Shown: one piece after another, positions 12,701 through 23,700 of the stretch
How the letters are laid out: each line of letters starts with the position of its first letter
Numbering within the stretch: position 1 is the first letter of the stretch
From: Arenicola marina
Taxonomy: Eukaryota; Annelida; Polychaeta; Arenicolidae
DNA length: 64,000 nucleotides
Assembly (NCBI GenBank): GCA_964019135.1
Contig: OZ025258.1
Location: 5,227,961-5,291,960, forward strand
Reading direction: 5' to 3'
Notes under the pieces: model-generated
Told to the model about the DNA's origin: nothing
The model's database searches: none
Seen by the model: only the letters and a program-made list of their open reading frames with translations
Position numbers and translations under genes: made by a program

Positions 12701-15700
12701 GGCGGCCTGTACGGTGGGTGACACCCCTGCAGGCTGTGTACGGGGGGGGGACCCCTGCAGGCTGTGGCGGCCTGTACGGTGGGTGACACCCCTGCAGGCT
12801 GGGGCGGCCTGTACGGTGGGTGACACCCCTGCAGGCTGTGGCGGCCTGTACGGTGGGTGACACCCCTGCAGGCTGTGGCGGCCTGTACGGTGGGTGATAT
12901 CCCTGCAGGCTGTGGCGGCCTGTACGGTGGGTGACACCCCTGCAGGCTGTGGCGGCCTGTACGGTGGGTGACACCCCTGCAGGCTGGGGCGGTCTGTACG
13001 GTGGGTGACACCCCTGCAGGCTGTGACGGCCTGTACGGTGGGTGACACCCCTGCAGGCTGGGGCGGCCTGTACGGTGGGTGACACCCCTGCAGGCTGGGG
13101 CGGTCTATATGGTAAGGAGGATGCCCATGTAACAGTACATTCTAGTAAGGAGAATGCCCATGTAACAGTACATTCTTGAAAAAGAATGTACGAGGCGCAA
13201 GCCGAGTACATATCTTTTCAAGAACAAACTGCTATACGGGTATTCTCTGACTTAAAGTACGGTCGGTGAGCCTCACGTGGTCCATGAAGCGTGAATAAGA
13301 GTTCTTTGAGGATGTACATTGCATCTCTCGCTTCCGAAACCAATAAAATAGCTCACTTAAGTCGGTCCATATTCTATCTGAGAACCCACGAAATGTATTG
13401 TTGTGGCAATGGTAAACTTGAGTCATACGTGAGCTAAGCTGAAACAGTGGTTTGCCCTGACATGGAAGAACGTCGGACGCTGCAGCCCCAAGTCGGTTTA
13501 GTTCATCTTCAGATTGCATGAATGAAGTCGTGTTTCGCATCAAGACGCGTAGGCTACTTCACATGGATCATGGATCATACAGACGATCATTGGTCATTTG
13601 AATGTGGAATATGAGAATCGTTCAAATTATTGGAGACTGAAAGGATATGATACGCAGCGATGTTGCGATGGTGATTGAAACAAGTCACACCCAGCGCTTT
13701 GTCGATGCATAGGATACGCTTTGCAAAGTGAGTTTGGTGGGACTCACGAGAAAGAAAATGATTTCTAGTGTGATTATAGGATATAAGGAAATGTCGGTAT
13801 GTATTTTGCATATGAATTACACATGATTTCAAATTCAGTTTCTAAAAGTGGATTTTGTGATCTACGCTTGTTTTGATGAGAAATTTGGATCTGTTTTTGC
13901 TGGGGCTTTCCATCGGGCGTCAAGCTTCCAGTTCATCATCTATTGTGGTTGTGACCTGTTTTAGACAAGCTCACTTATTGCTTATGATTGGCATTGCCTG
14001 CGATTGTCGATTTCGTAACAGGAGGACGATTGTTCAACAGAAAAATTGTTTGGTCTCCTTGAGTCAATCGCAATTCATCAGCTCGCTAAAACAGTACATT
14101 CGTGAAAATTAATGTACAGTTTAGACAATAGAATGACGTCATAGCAGTACTTTAAGGTAAGGAGAAAGCACGAGAAAGTGTTGATTCGTTGTTCAGAATA
14201 CACGAGGCGTTAGCTGAGTGGATTCTGAACAACGAAATTCACAACTTTCGGGTGTTTTCTCTTACTTAAAACATGTCGTCTATTCGCCATAGACCGATCT
14301 AGGCGTCAATCATTCACTGCGGTCACTTGCTTTTATCCAATCATGAGATGAAAAGAGATCTTCCATGTGCCTTAGGTCGGACAAACGAGTCGGAAAACAA
14401 CGCAGCATGTCACTTTGTTCTCGGCTTAAGAAATGGGTACTTCTCATTTGTAACTACCATCAGCTATGATTGTCTATTTCATACTCGCTATTAGGGAAAA
14501 AGGATTCCAGCGTGGGCGGGACTTAGTGCTGGAGTGTGGATCGGTCTATTATACGACAATAGGGTCTGTAAGTGACATCACAGACAGCGCGCGCTCACCT
14601 CCAGCGAATCCGGTTTTGGGCACATGACGCTTTACCGCCCCATATACAAAGCATAGGGAGCTCTTTGTAATGGCGTGAAACGCACAGAAAACCAGCGTCT
14701 TGCGATTTAAAACTAGTACAAGTATGATTTATTTCATATGGTTTTCAAATCTAACATTGCATTCATATCTCAAACATCAGTGAGTCTAGTTTGAGGCCCA
14801 TAGTAAAGTATAGGGATCCGCTGACGCGTTGTACCCAGAACGGTTGTTTCTAGAGGTGAGCGCGCGCTGTCTGTGACGTCACTTACAGACCCTGTTAGCT
14901 GAAGTATCTACACAATACACCGTTCCACACTCCGAGCTGTCCCGCCCACTCTGGAGTCCAATTTCGTTAGTCGGGAGTAGGAAATTGACAATCAGAGCTG
15001 ATGGTAGGTACAAGTAAAAAGTAATCATTTCTGAAACGGACAACAAAGTGACATGTGTTGTCGGACTTGTTTGTCGGAAATAACGCACGTGAAAGACCTT
15101 CTTTTTCGCCACATGATTTAAAAGCAACAGTGACGTCAATGAATGATTGACAGCCTGGATCGGTTATTTGGCATCCACAGATGTTGGTCCTGTTCTCGCG
15201 AGGCACCCACAGATGTTGGTCCTGTTCTAGCGAGGCACCCACAGATGTTGGTCCTGTTCTAGCGAGGCACCCACAGATGTTGGTCCTGTTCTCACGAGGC
15301 ACCCACAGATGTTGGTCCTGTTCTCACGAGGCACCCACATATGTTGGTCCTGTTCTAGCGAGGCACCCACAGATGTTGGTCCTGTTCTCACGAGGCACCC
15401 ACAGATGTTGGTCCTGTTCTCACGAGGCACCCACAGATGTTGGTCCTGTTCTAGCGAGGCACCCACAGATGTTGGTCCTGTTCTCACCAGGCACCCACAG
15501 ATGTTGGTCTTGTTCTGACGAGGCACCCACAGATGTTGGTCCTGTTCTAGCGAAGCACCCACAGATGTTGGTCCTGTCCTCACCAGGCACCCACAGATGT
15601 TGGTCTTGTTCTGACGAGGCACCCACAGATGTTGGTCCTGTTCTAGCGAGGCACCCACAGATGTTGGTCCTGTTCTAGCAAGGCACCCACAGATGTTGGT

Positions 15701-18544
15701 CCTGTTCTCACAAGGCACCCACAGATGTTGGTCCTGTTTTCGCGAGGCACCCACAGATGTTGGTCCTGTTCTAGCGAGGCACCCACAGATGTTGATCCTG
15801 TTCTAGCGTGGCACCCACATATGTTGGTCCTGTTTTAGCGAGGCACCCACAGATGTTGGTCCTGTTCTCACGAGGCACCCACAGATGTTGGTCCTGTTCT
15901 AGCGAGGCACCCACAGATGTTGGTCCTGTTCTCGCGAGGCACCCACAGATGTTGGTCCTGTTTTCGCGAAGCACCCACAGATGTTGGTCCTGTTCTCACC
16001 AGGCACCCACATATGTTGGTCCTGTTCTAGCGAGGCACCCACAGATGTTGGTCCTGTTCTCGCGAGGCACCCACAGATGTTGGTCCTGTTCTAGCGAGGC
16101 ACCCACAGATGTTGGTCCTGTTCTCACGAGGCACCCCCCGGTTTTTGTCCTGTTCTCACGAGGCAGCCACAGATGTTGGTCCTGTTCTCACGAGGCACCC
16201 ACAGATGTTGGTCCTGTTCTAGCGAGGCACCCACAGATGTTGGTCCTGTTCTCACGAGGCACCCACAGATGTTGATCCTGTTCTAGCGAGGCACCCACAG
16301 ATGTTGGTCCTGTCCTCACCAGGCACCCACAGATGTTAGTCCTGTTCTAGCGAGGCGCCCACATATGTTGGTCCTGTTCTCACGAGGCACCCACAGATGT
16401 TGGTCCTGTTCTCACGAGGCACCCACAGATGTTGGTCCTGTTCTGGCGAGGCACCCACAGATGTTGGTCCTGTTCTCACCAGGCACCCACAGATGTTGGT
16501 CCTGTTCTCGCGAAGCACCCACAGATGTTGGTCCTGTTCTCACCAGGCACCCACATATGTTGGTCCTGTTCTAGCGAGGCACCCACAGATGTTGGTCCTG
16601 TTCTCGCGAGGCACCCACAGATGTTGGTCCTGTTCTAGCGAGGCACCCACAGATGTTGGTCCTGTTCTCACGAGGCACCCCCCGGTTTTTGTCCTGTTCT
16701 CACGAGGCAGCCACAGATGTTGGTCCTGTTCTCACGAGGCACCCACAGATGTTGGTCCTGTTCTAGCGAGGCACCACAGATGTTGGTCCTGTTCTCACGA
16801 GGCACCCACAGATGTTGATCCTGTTCTAGCGAGGCACCCACAGATGTTGGTCCTGTCCTCACCAGGCACCCACAGATGTTGGACCTGTTCTAGCGAGGCG
16901 CCCACAGATGTTGGTCCTGTTCTCACGAGGCACCCACAGATGTTGGTCCTGTTCTCACGAGGCACCCACAGATGTTGGTCCTGTTCTGGCGAGGCACCCA
17001 CAGATGTTGGTCCTGTTCTCACCAGGCACCCACAGATGTTGGTCCTGTTCTCACGAGGCACCCACAGATGTTGGTCCTGTTCTCGCGAAGCACCCACAGA
17101 TGTTGGTCCTGTCCTCACCACGCACCCAGAGATGTTGGTCCTGTTCTCACGAGGCACCCACAGATGTTGGTCCTGTTCTAGCGTGGCACCCAGAGATGTT
17201 GGTCCTGTTCTAGCGAGGCACCCAGAGATGTTGGTCCTGTTCTCGCGAGGCACCCACAGATGGTGGTCCTGTCCTCACCAGGCACCCACAGATGTTGGTC
17301 CTGTTCTCACGAGGCACCCACAGATGTTGGTCCTGTTCTCACGAGGCACCCACAGATGTTGGTCCTGTTCTCACGAGGCACCCACAGATGTTGGTCCTGT
17401 TCTAGCGTGGCACCCAGAGATGTTGGTCCTGTTCTAGCGAGGCACCCACATATGTTGGTCCTGTTCTCACGAGGCACCCACAGATGTTGGTCCTGTTCTC
17501 ACGAGGCACCCACAGATGTTGGTCCTGTTCTCGCGAGCCACCCACTGTGTGGCCTGTGTTGCCGTGTGTGTGGTCGCCCTGTAGCGGCCACGGACAAACA
17601 CAGAGAAAAACACACCCAGGCACACAGGGAGATCGATGCCGGATCTTGTCCCCTCGCCCCTGCGGTAATAAGTCACCTCACCACTCCGTGTGGGCACAGT
17701 TTATGTTTTACTGCCACTGACTGATGCCACTGATCTCAGACGCAATCGTCCACTTGTTCTGTGGGACGGCCGGGGGTGGGGGGTGGGGGGTAGGGGGGCA
17801 TTATTATACAAATAACGTGGGGGATTACCTGGGGGCCCGTGATGCCTGAGAGAGAGGACATTTCCGATGTAAAAATACATAGAGCTGGTATTATAAAAGT
17901 TCCAAGGCGACATAGAACGGGTCAATGAAAAAATACCTTTCCGAGGGGATTTGGGAGGTTTTAGCGCGGAACCCTCCCAAACCCAGGGTTGTATTAAGTA
18001 CCCCCCCCCCCCGACCCTCCACCCACCGGTTAGGACGGTGGCACCACGAGTGTATGTGAGCAATGACACAAGTAAACTGTGAGATAATGATCATGACATC
18101 ACCCAACGTCTAAGAGTAATCGACCCGCTATCCCTTGGTGCTATGACTGCCGTTACCACCCATAGCTATCAGGCACGAATCCAGGACCTAGAAAAGTAGA
18201 GAGGGGGCAGGAGAGAAGGCTTTAGGATATCGATTGGATGGGGTAGGTTCACGCAATGGTAAGAAGGTCCATAACAAAGACACCACGCGGGGGGGGGGGT
18301 CACTAAGTTGAAAGCGGCGGCACTCTCACTCAAAATAAAGGGGATCCGCCACTGTATGTGTGTATGTATCCAGGTAAGCCGCGGTTCCCACCTTGACGTC
18401 GTCCACCATGTCCTCAGACAGGATGTCCTTGACCTGCAGGGTGCTCCAGAAGGTCTCTGTGGGCCGCAGGTTGTGCAGCAGGTACGTCCGGTTCTTGCTG
18501 AGCAGACCGCGGTGCAGATCTCGCATCTCAAACCCCTCGTTCAT
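1292..18544 (-). CDS. CARD and coiled-coil protein, three-exon gene model
   Basis: Three exons (18392-18544, 4249-4390, 1292-3798) join in phases 0 and 1 into one open frame of 933 codons. The first two exons each encode half of a caspase-recruitment domain (residues about 1-98); the second half carries the CARD hallmark LDYLPARGPNAFDQFCEAL. Exon 3 adds two coiled-coil stretches (about residues 138-180 and 313-435) and a long Ser/Gly/Thr-rich, probably disordered tail. CARD proteins assemble by homotypic contacts in apoptotic or innate-immune signalling; combined with coiled coils this suggests a scaffold or adaptor, which is inference. No enzyme domain is visible. Intron 1 is 14.0 kb and full of tandem repeats; intron 2 is 450 bp. 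I do not recognise an orthologue, so no symbol is given. Confidence 0.85.
3799..4248 (-). other. Intron 2 of the CARD gene
   Basis: Bounded by donor CTGGAAG/gtttgg (exon 2) and acceptor ttgtag/CC (exon 3) on the minus strand. Otherwise unremarkable. Confidence 0.8.
4249..4390 (-). CDS. CARD/coiled-coil gene, exon 2 (second half of CARD)
   Basis: 142 nt between acceptor cgttacag and donor GAAG/gtttgg. It encodes 47 residues plus one base, including the CARD helix signature LDYLPARGPNAF and the following Phe-Cys-Glu-Ala-Leu helix. It begins in phase 0, matching exon 1, and ends in phase 1, matching exon 3. Confidence 0.9.
4461..5252. repeat. Left arm of a long inverted repeat (pairs with 13175-14156)
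   Basis: Read forward, this stretch aligns through most of its length with the reverse complement of 13175-14156. Shared landmarks in the same order are TTAAAGTACTGCTATGACGTC, TTTTAGCGAGCTGAT, GATGATGAACTGGAAGC, CGACATTTCCTTATATCC, AGCGTATCATATCC and AGATATGTACTCGGCTT. The arms are diverged but unmistakable and enclose the 29-bp and 37-bp arrays. Confidence 0.85.
5205..5256. repeat. Hairpin with CGAGGC-type loop
   Basis: TGAAAAGATATGTAC at 5217-5231 pairs with GTACATTCCTTTTCA just downstream across a loop containing CTCGGCTTCTGCCTCG. The same loop sequence, slightly varied, tops the hairpins at 13173-13224 and 14156-14268. Confidence 0.7.
5296..5327. repeat. Perfect 11-bp stem hairpin
   Basis: AAGTGTTGATT and AATCAACACTT flank a 10-base spacer. 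AGTGTTGATTC also begins part of the stem of the 14.2-kb hairpin, so the two belong to the same sequence family. Confidence 0.7.
5328..5630. other. Intron 1 sequence before the 29-bp array
   Basis: No gene or clear repeat seen; unique-looking intronic sequence of the CARD gene. Confidence 0.5.
5631..11523. repeat. Minisatellite A, 29-bp unit, about 200 copies
   Basis: A head-to-tail array with 29-bp period and core GGGCGATAACACCCTCAAGG, containing GTTAAC and AGGCCT palindromes in every unit. Variants include CTCTC, CCATC and CCCCC versions and shortened units reading GGGCGACACC. Runs of variants recur in order (for example the short unit followed by ATAATACCATC at about 6127 and again at about 6793), which shows higher-order duplication. 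It has no coding potential and lies in intron 1 of the CARD gene. Confidence 0.98.
11524..11763. other. Spacer between minisatellites A and B
   Basis: 240 bp of non-repetitive sequence with a G7 run and an A7 run; no gene seen. Confidence 0.6.
11764..13111. repeat. Minisatellite B, 37-bp unit, about 36 copies
   Basis: Period 37 bp with core GTGGGTGACACCCCTGCAGG and a PstI-type CTGCAG in most units. The unit has no stop codon in any minus-strand frame, so all three frames stay open for more than 400 codons; this follows from the repeat and is not evidence of a gene. Some units carry G7-G9 runs in place of the GGTGGGTGA segment. Confidence 0.97.
13112..13176. repeat. Direct repeat, 33-bp period, two copies
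   Basis: GTAAGGAG(G/A)ATGCCCATG with the following AACAGTACATTCT occurs twice in tandem, immediately before the right inverted arm. Confidence 0.85.
13173..13224. repeat. Hairpin with CGAGGCGCAAGCCGAG loop
   Basis: TTCTTGAAAAAGAATGTAC pairs almost perfectly with GTACATATCTTTTCAAGAA. The loop contains GGC-GCAA-GCC, which as RNA would itself be a small GNRA-loop hairpin. Confidence 0.75.
13175..14156. repeat. Right arm of the long inverted repeat (pairs with 4461-5252)
   Basis: This is the reverse-complement partner of the left arm with the landmarks in mirrored order, ending at TAGCAGTACTTTAAG. The longer size reflects scattered indels. The 9.7-kb unit from 4461 to 14156 could be a foldback-type element or two opposed copies of one repeat. 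Confidence 0.85.
14156..14268. repeat. Long imperfect hairpin with CGAGGCGTTAGCTGAG loop
   Basis: About 43 bases (starting AAGGAGAAAGCACGAG) pair with the downstream strand ending TTTTCTCTTACTT; the inner 15 bp (TTCGTTGTTCAGAAT) match perfectly. It abuts the outer end of the right arm. Confidence 0.75.
14293..15165. repeat. 873-bp palindromic (foldback/MITE-like) element
   Basis: The left half from ACCGATCTAGGC reads as the reverse complement of the right half ending GCCTGGATCGGT. Strong landmarks are GTCAATCATTCA near both ends, ATGTCACTTTGTT, ACCATCAGCT and AGACAGCGCGCGCTCACC (14582-14599 and its mirror near 14855-14872). Similarity continues almost to the centre near 14730. No target duplication was identified; the right end merges into minisatellite C. 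Confidence 0.85.
15170..17541. repeat. Minisatellite C, 32-bp unit, about 74 copies
   Basis: Period 32 bp with core CCCACAGATGTTGGTCC followed by TGTTCTNRCGAGGCA. A rare variant containing CCCCCGGTTTTTGTCC occurs at about 16136 and 16680, 544 bp (17 units) apart, within a larger repeated block. The unit is open on both strands, so the long reading frames here are artefacts of repetition. Confidence 0.98.
17542..18391 (-). other. Intron 1 tail of the CARD gene
   Basis: No exon beyond the donor at 18386-18391. A dispersed CCGCTC-type repeat occupies about 17765-18015. A CA/G-rich stretch and homopolymer C and G runs are also present. Confidence 0.6.
17765..18015 (-). repeat. Dispersed CCGCTC/poly-C repeat, copy 1
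   Basis: On the minus strand this runs from a C/G homopolymer and CTTAATACAACCC through TTTGGGAGG to CTCTCTCAGG and a terminal CCCCC tract, the same order as the copies at 44362-45165. Divergent. Confidence 0.6.
18392..18544 (-). CDS. CARD/coiled-coil gene, exon 1 (start, first half of CARD)
   Basis: Encodes 51 residues from ATG at 18542-18544 (A at -3, a favourable context) to the donor GTCAAG/gtggga. It contains the charged first CARD helices (LHRGLLSKNRTYLL and VKDILSEDMVDDVK). Ends in phase 0, matching exon 2, 14.0 kb away. Upstream exons would be 5' UTR only; none is recognisable. Confidence 0.85.
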
Positions 18545-20780
18545 CGTGACAGCTTGGTGGGTCTCTCACCGCCACAGAGGCAGCCAATCTCTGCTCGCAT
18601 CGCTGCGACAACACCCACCAGATGGAGCCACCGTCATCCACGCTACATCTGGAATGATTTCATAGTCCGTATATACACATTGTGGATCGTCCGCGCAGGC
18701 GCGGTCCCACGGCAGTCTGTAAGATGCCATCACACGATTATCTGTAGACTCAGAGCGATTGGATTTCCAGATCAGAAGTGGGCACGTTTTTTGGCGAGCA
18801 TTCTAGACATGTCAAAGCACGGACCAGCATTGTAAATAACCCTAGCTTGGTCCGACTGTACGACGGTAGGCGGTCAAATAGTACCGCGTAGGCCACATGT
18901 AACGCAGATCACGACAGGGCAAGCTACTGAAATAGGCAGTTTGTACGGCCCTCGCCCCGACCCACACTCCTAGTGCCGTCTGACATGCAGAGCAGTTTCT
19001 CACAAAGGTTCGACCCGTCTCGATATTGGTGTTTCTGACTTGAAACGTTTTGAGGTGTTTGTGGCTGCAATAAACACTTCACTCCGCGCTTCACAGATCC
19101 TGGCTTGGCCTATACATACCTACATAATACCCATTGACTTGATCAAGATGTCGGTAAGCTATTGACAAACACAATATATTACTAAAGCTGTTCCTAGATA
19201 AAAATGTCAGTTGAAGATATCTATGAAATATATTTAATAAATAGTACGCAAGAGTACGAAAGATTTGCATTTTTTTTAATGCACATCTGGGTTAGCTTGT
19301 TAAACAGTTAGTGCCACGCCAAAACTTTAGCTTAATATATTATTCTTCTGTGTTTACTTTCTTTTTTAAACGCTTTTTCCAATAAGTTTATCGTGATTTT
19401 GTAGAATAAGAACCGTAAACGCCTACTGATTAAAATTCTTATTTGCTTATGACAACAATGTTAAGCTTAAGGTTAAACACATTGGGGCACCAACACTGTA
19501 AGCCTAATGGACAGGCGTGAGCTAGTGAAGCAACGTTAATCACATTAGTTGTATATAGTTAATCTAGATATTTTCCTGTCCTTATCCCCTAAGCACAACG
19601 ATTGGTTCATATCTCTGCTGTTCTCCTGTCGTGCCCGTTGTGTATCACAAGTCATCATTGTTTTGGGGGAGTTCTGAGGCTGGCAATAATTTTTAATGGC
19701 GGTGAGTGGTGAAAAGTTTGTATCGGTGGATATCAGTTGGGCTGATGACTTCCAGAGCAGCGCCTGTCGACTTCAATCTTAGTGACTAGGTCCTGTGCAT
19801 AGATATATCAAATATATGTGGTGTCTTGTGGTGTGGTATAATTTTTTTGTGAAATCCAGAAATCTTTGCACCACCCCCTGTTTTCGTGCGGCCCACCATA
19901 ACAAGCACTCTATGGCTCTTCCGTCCGCCTTGTGGCCGGTGGGCCATGTTACAGGGTTATAGTAGCTAGGCCTGCCATATTGTACAGCGAACGTAAAATA
20001 TCTTCACAAAGTGACACAGTGAGTCCAGGTAGTAAGCACGTAACGTAACATGTGTTAACGGTTGGTCAGGAAGTCCAATTAACTTACCCTGGTTTATATT
20101 GGATATGGCTAGCATACCAGGTAATATTCCCAGCCGCACCCAGATCCACCGCGATATCGGTCGGCCCACAGAGAAGTTAGGTTCATGCTGCTGAGCACAC
20201 TGACTAGCCTGTAAGGGGCTACCGGTCCCCTGCACTGGTTGCCAGGTGTAACTACCGTACCCTCGGCCCCACAGGTCGGTCACACAGACCTTGAAACCTT
20301 TATAAACGATCCGCGACGAAGGGAGTTCCAGTGAGTCGGCACGGCCCACACGGCGGTAGCGGTCACGTGACCTGCAGGTCTCTGGTTTCCGTTGTTCTGT
20401 GAGTCAGCGTTCAAGGCCCCAAACCCAGTCATATAGGGGGGGGGGGGGGATAAAGGTAAGACTAGGTTAAGTTGCCCGTAAAACGACTCAGTGATTACCG
20501 TAGTTCGCACAGCACGCGCGCCTTTCGTCGAGCGCGATGCCGTTTTTTTCCCGCCGTTTGCCGCCGTCGTCAGGAAAACAAGATTACCGGGCACTAAAGA
20601 ACCACTGACAGCCGGACCCGCTGTATTATCGACCATTCGCATCGAGTGGGCAAACAGCGAGGGTGGGTGGGGGGTGGGGGGGGGCTTGGGGCAGGAGGGT
20701 CTACCGACCGCAATGATTGGGCAAATTAGGGTGGGCGCTGCGTACACAAGCACAGGATTACTGCTAGCGACAAGCTAGGC
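18545..20780. other. Non-coding, upstream of the CARD gene
   Basis: No supported gene. AATAAA occurs near 19069 on the plus strand without an associated reading frame. G9-G12 runs lie at 20440-20450 and near 20788. The CARD promoter is presumably close to 18.6 kb, but no TATA or clear initiator is visible. Confidence 0.5.
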
Positions 20781-23700
20781 GAGTGAGGGGGGGGGGGGGG
20801 CGGTCTTTCTTGCACCTCTCCTGCGCGATTTGTTTTCACCCACGTTTCTTGGTTCAGTTGACTGTTTTCCGATGAGATACACGACCCCATTCAGTCGGCA
20901 ACAAAGGAAAACATATCGCCTGTAGATCCAGCTGGATGCTTAGACACAAGCATTCTATATGTGTTAAGATCATAATATATGCTACGTGTCGTAGCTACTG
21001 CACAAAATGCAATGTGCCCACCCCCACCCCCCTGTTGTCCCCCGCGCCCCATGTCTGTTGCCATGAGTTGTGCCGGGGCATCGCATCTCCACTGGATCCG
21101 CGGTCTGAGGAAACTTGTGTCGCGGTCAACTATTATTATGACGAAAATTAATATGTCATGGATATGTCGTCTTATGTCGGTCGGGCTACATTTTAACATT
21201 TTTTAACCACTCCACTCCCTAAGTTTGTTAAGACGAAATATCGTAGATGTTTCGTCTTATGTGGGTCGAACGATTTTTTTAACCACTCCGCTCTTTCTGT
21301 TTGTTTGTTTTCATTTCTTTCCTGCCCTCTGCTGCCCTAACGACAACAGCTATCGTTCACCAATATTTATGGAAATGTGGCATGTCCGAGCCTCTACAAT
21401 TTTCGCCAGTTACGGAGTTTCCAATGTCAAAGGTCAAAGGTCAAGGCCGTCCAATTAAAGGAAAAACGTGAAAGTGCTAAGGCTTGCTTAATATTTGTCC
21501 TAAAGACTAGCCTCAAAGTATTCCACTGATTAGGGGACACAACATTAATATAGATCATTTTTTGCGCGTAGGAAGAAGTTTCGCGCAAAATGACGTCATA
21601 GTTCACCCTGTCCTTATGTTCAAAGTAGATGGATATTGTTTTCCCGCTTTCGCTTTTTCAATCATCATCAACTTCCAAAGGTGTATTAATGGAGTCGGTA
21701 TGACCCGTTTCAAGAAAAAAGTCTGCCGTCAATTACATGACGTCAAAACAATTAAATATTTAATACTCTTTGTTATGGACTTTCTTACCATTGCGTGTCA
21801 GCCCTACTTCCTTCCACCAGGCTCCTGCACTGATCCCTCCCCCCGCCTTAACCTCACCCGTCAGAATTATACTCCTGCCCCCCCCCCCCACCCCGTCCAT
21901 TCGCACCAACCGTGCATGGGCATGCATAGGGAGCACGTGCCTCCCCCCCATTTCAGACCCTCAGGTATATCTGCGGCCTGTGCCCCGCCCCATTTCAATA
22001 ATTTCTGCACACGCCCTAGCGGCACCAACTTAATGGATTCCTGCCAACCCCCCCTTCCCCCCCGCCCACCCACACCAAGCAGGGAAGCGAGCTTCTATAG
22101 CAACAGACATGTATAAAAAAAAGACCGTGGACACATGAGCGATAATACTGGTCCCTCAGGCCGATTTTTCGGACTGTGCCGGACTCTATGATTGGCTTAA
22201 ATTTAACCTGAATTAAACACTCTCTCAGGTAGGCGGCGCGTCAATTCGAACTGCCGGGTGGGACGTAATGCTTCGTCCGCACAATTATGACACTTCGAAT
22301 TCGATTTAGATGACTGTGAGAAACAACCGATTGGGTGAATGTTTCAACGACTACGTGATTAAACCATATCATCTTCAGAAAACTGCCTAAGATACGAATA
22401 GCACAAAAGCTTTCTTCAACGAAAGGTACGGTCCGCTTTTAGATTGGCATCGTGGGGTATTATCGCCCACCTTGCAGTGACAGTGTTATGTTTTGAAGTT
22501 TTGTAAACAAAGTTCTGTGCTTTTTGTGCAAACTTTCCCAGGTTTTCTGAACTTAATTGTCCTTTACAAATTAACTGCTGGATCGATTACCAGGCTTTGT
22601 ATATTTACATTGTCTGGTCCGGGTAGCATGAGTAGCCTTTTTCGAATTGAACAATTGAATTGTCAGTCAACAGGCTAAGTTTCACTGACACTTCGAGTGT
22701 TTAAATTGGCCTAACGAATGATGGATACGGCTTCAGCTCCAAAGGCGAAATCGGTAGGTTATCATTAAATAACACATTATTTTTCACTGGTACCTTTTGA
22801 CAGTCATCGCAGCACAAATCCCTGTTACACAAGCACCAGATGATAGATCTGCCAAGGTACAACTCACTGTCAATGTTTTAAGTTTCAAGTATGGAAAGCT
22901 TGTGTATATGACTATGTAAAGTAAGTTATTTGAAAAAAAATTATATGACGTACAGACATACGCACCTGACAAGTTCTTCAATTTACATGTTACGAAAAAA
23001 TTTAAAAATTTGTCGAAGAAAACACTGATAGAGCTAGGGCAGATTCAGGGAAGGGGGGGGGGGGGTTAGACCCCAGACCCCACCCCACCTTTTTGAGGAT
23101 GAATGCCATTTTTAATGTAATTTTTTTTCATCTGAGGCATGGACCCCCCCTTTCTGGGGAAGAATGCTATATGAGGTCACAAAAACCTACCCAATATAGA
23201 GAGACACTGAGTCTTTTTTTGTTATAAAAACACTAAATGAGAAGAACACAAGCCAATTCATGAAGCCAAAAAAACAGAAAAGAGCCATTCATTGGGTAAA
23301 GCTAGTCAACAAAACAAGCGCAATGAAGCAAGACAAGCGCCATCAATTGAGGAAAAGTCTAGGCAAAAATAATTGCATTTGCAGAATTTTCTGCTTTGTT
23401 GGACTAGAATTTATTTCCATGATTCCGGTCACTTGGCACAGTTTTAAAACGAAAACTTTGTTTAAGAAAAATATTAAGACTCAGAGTACGTCTAGCCAAA
23501 GTTCAACTTTTTTTTTCTCCAAAAATGAATGAAAAAAAAGTGAAGAAACAAACCATTGAACAGTTGAAACCAAAAAAGTACACAAACAGGGTATTGAAGC
23601 AAGAAAAAACCCATTAATTAGGGAAAAGTTGAAGACAAACAATTACATTCGCAGAATTTATTTGCCTAAACACATGGATGTTGATAAAATATTGAATTCT

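Noticed and set aside
11651..13211. Minus-strand open frames of 425-507 codons in minisatellite B
   Set aside because: A 37-bp unit without stops keeps all three frames open; the peptides are the same 37-residue cycle in different registers. No start, splice or conserved domain supports a gene.
15181..17724. Long open frames on both strands in minisatellite C
   Set aside because: They come from a 32-bp stop-free unit; peptides repeat every 32 residues in all frames.
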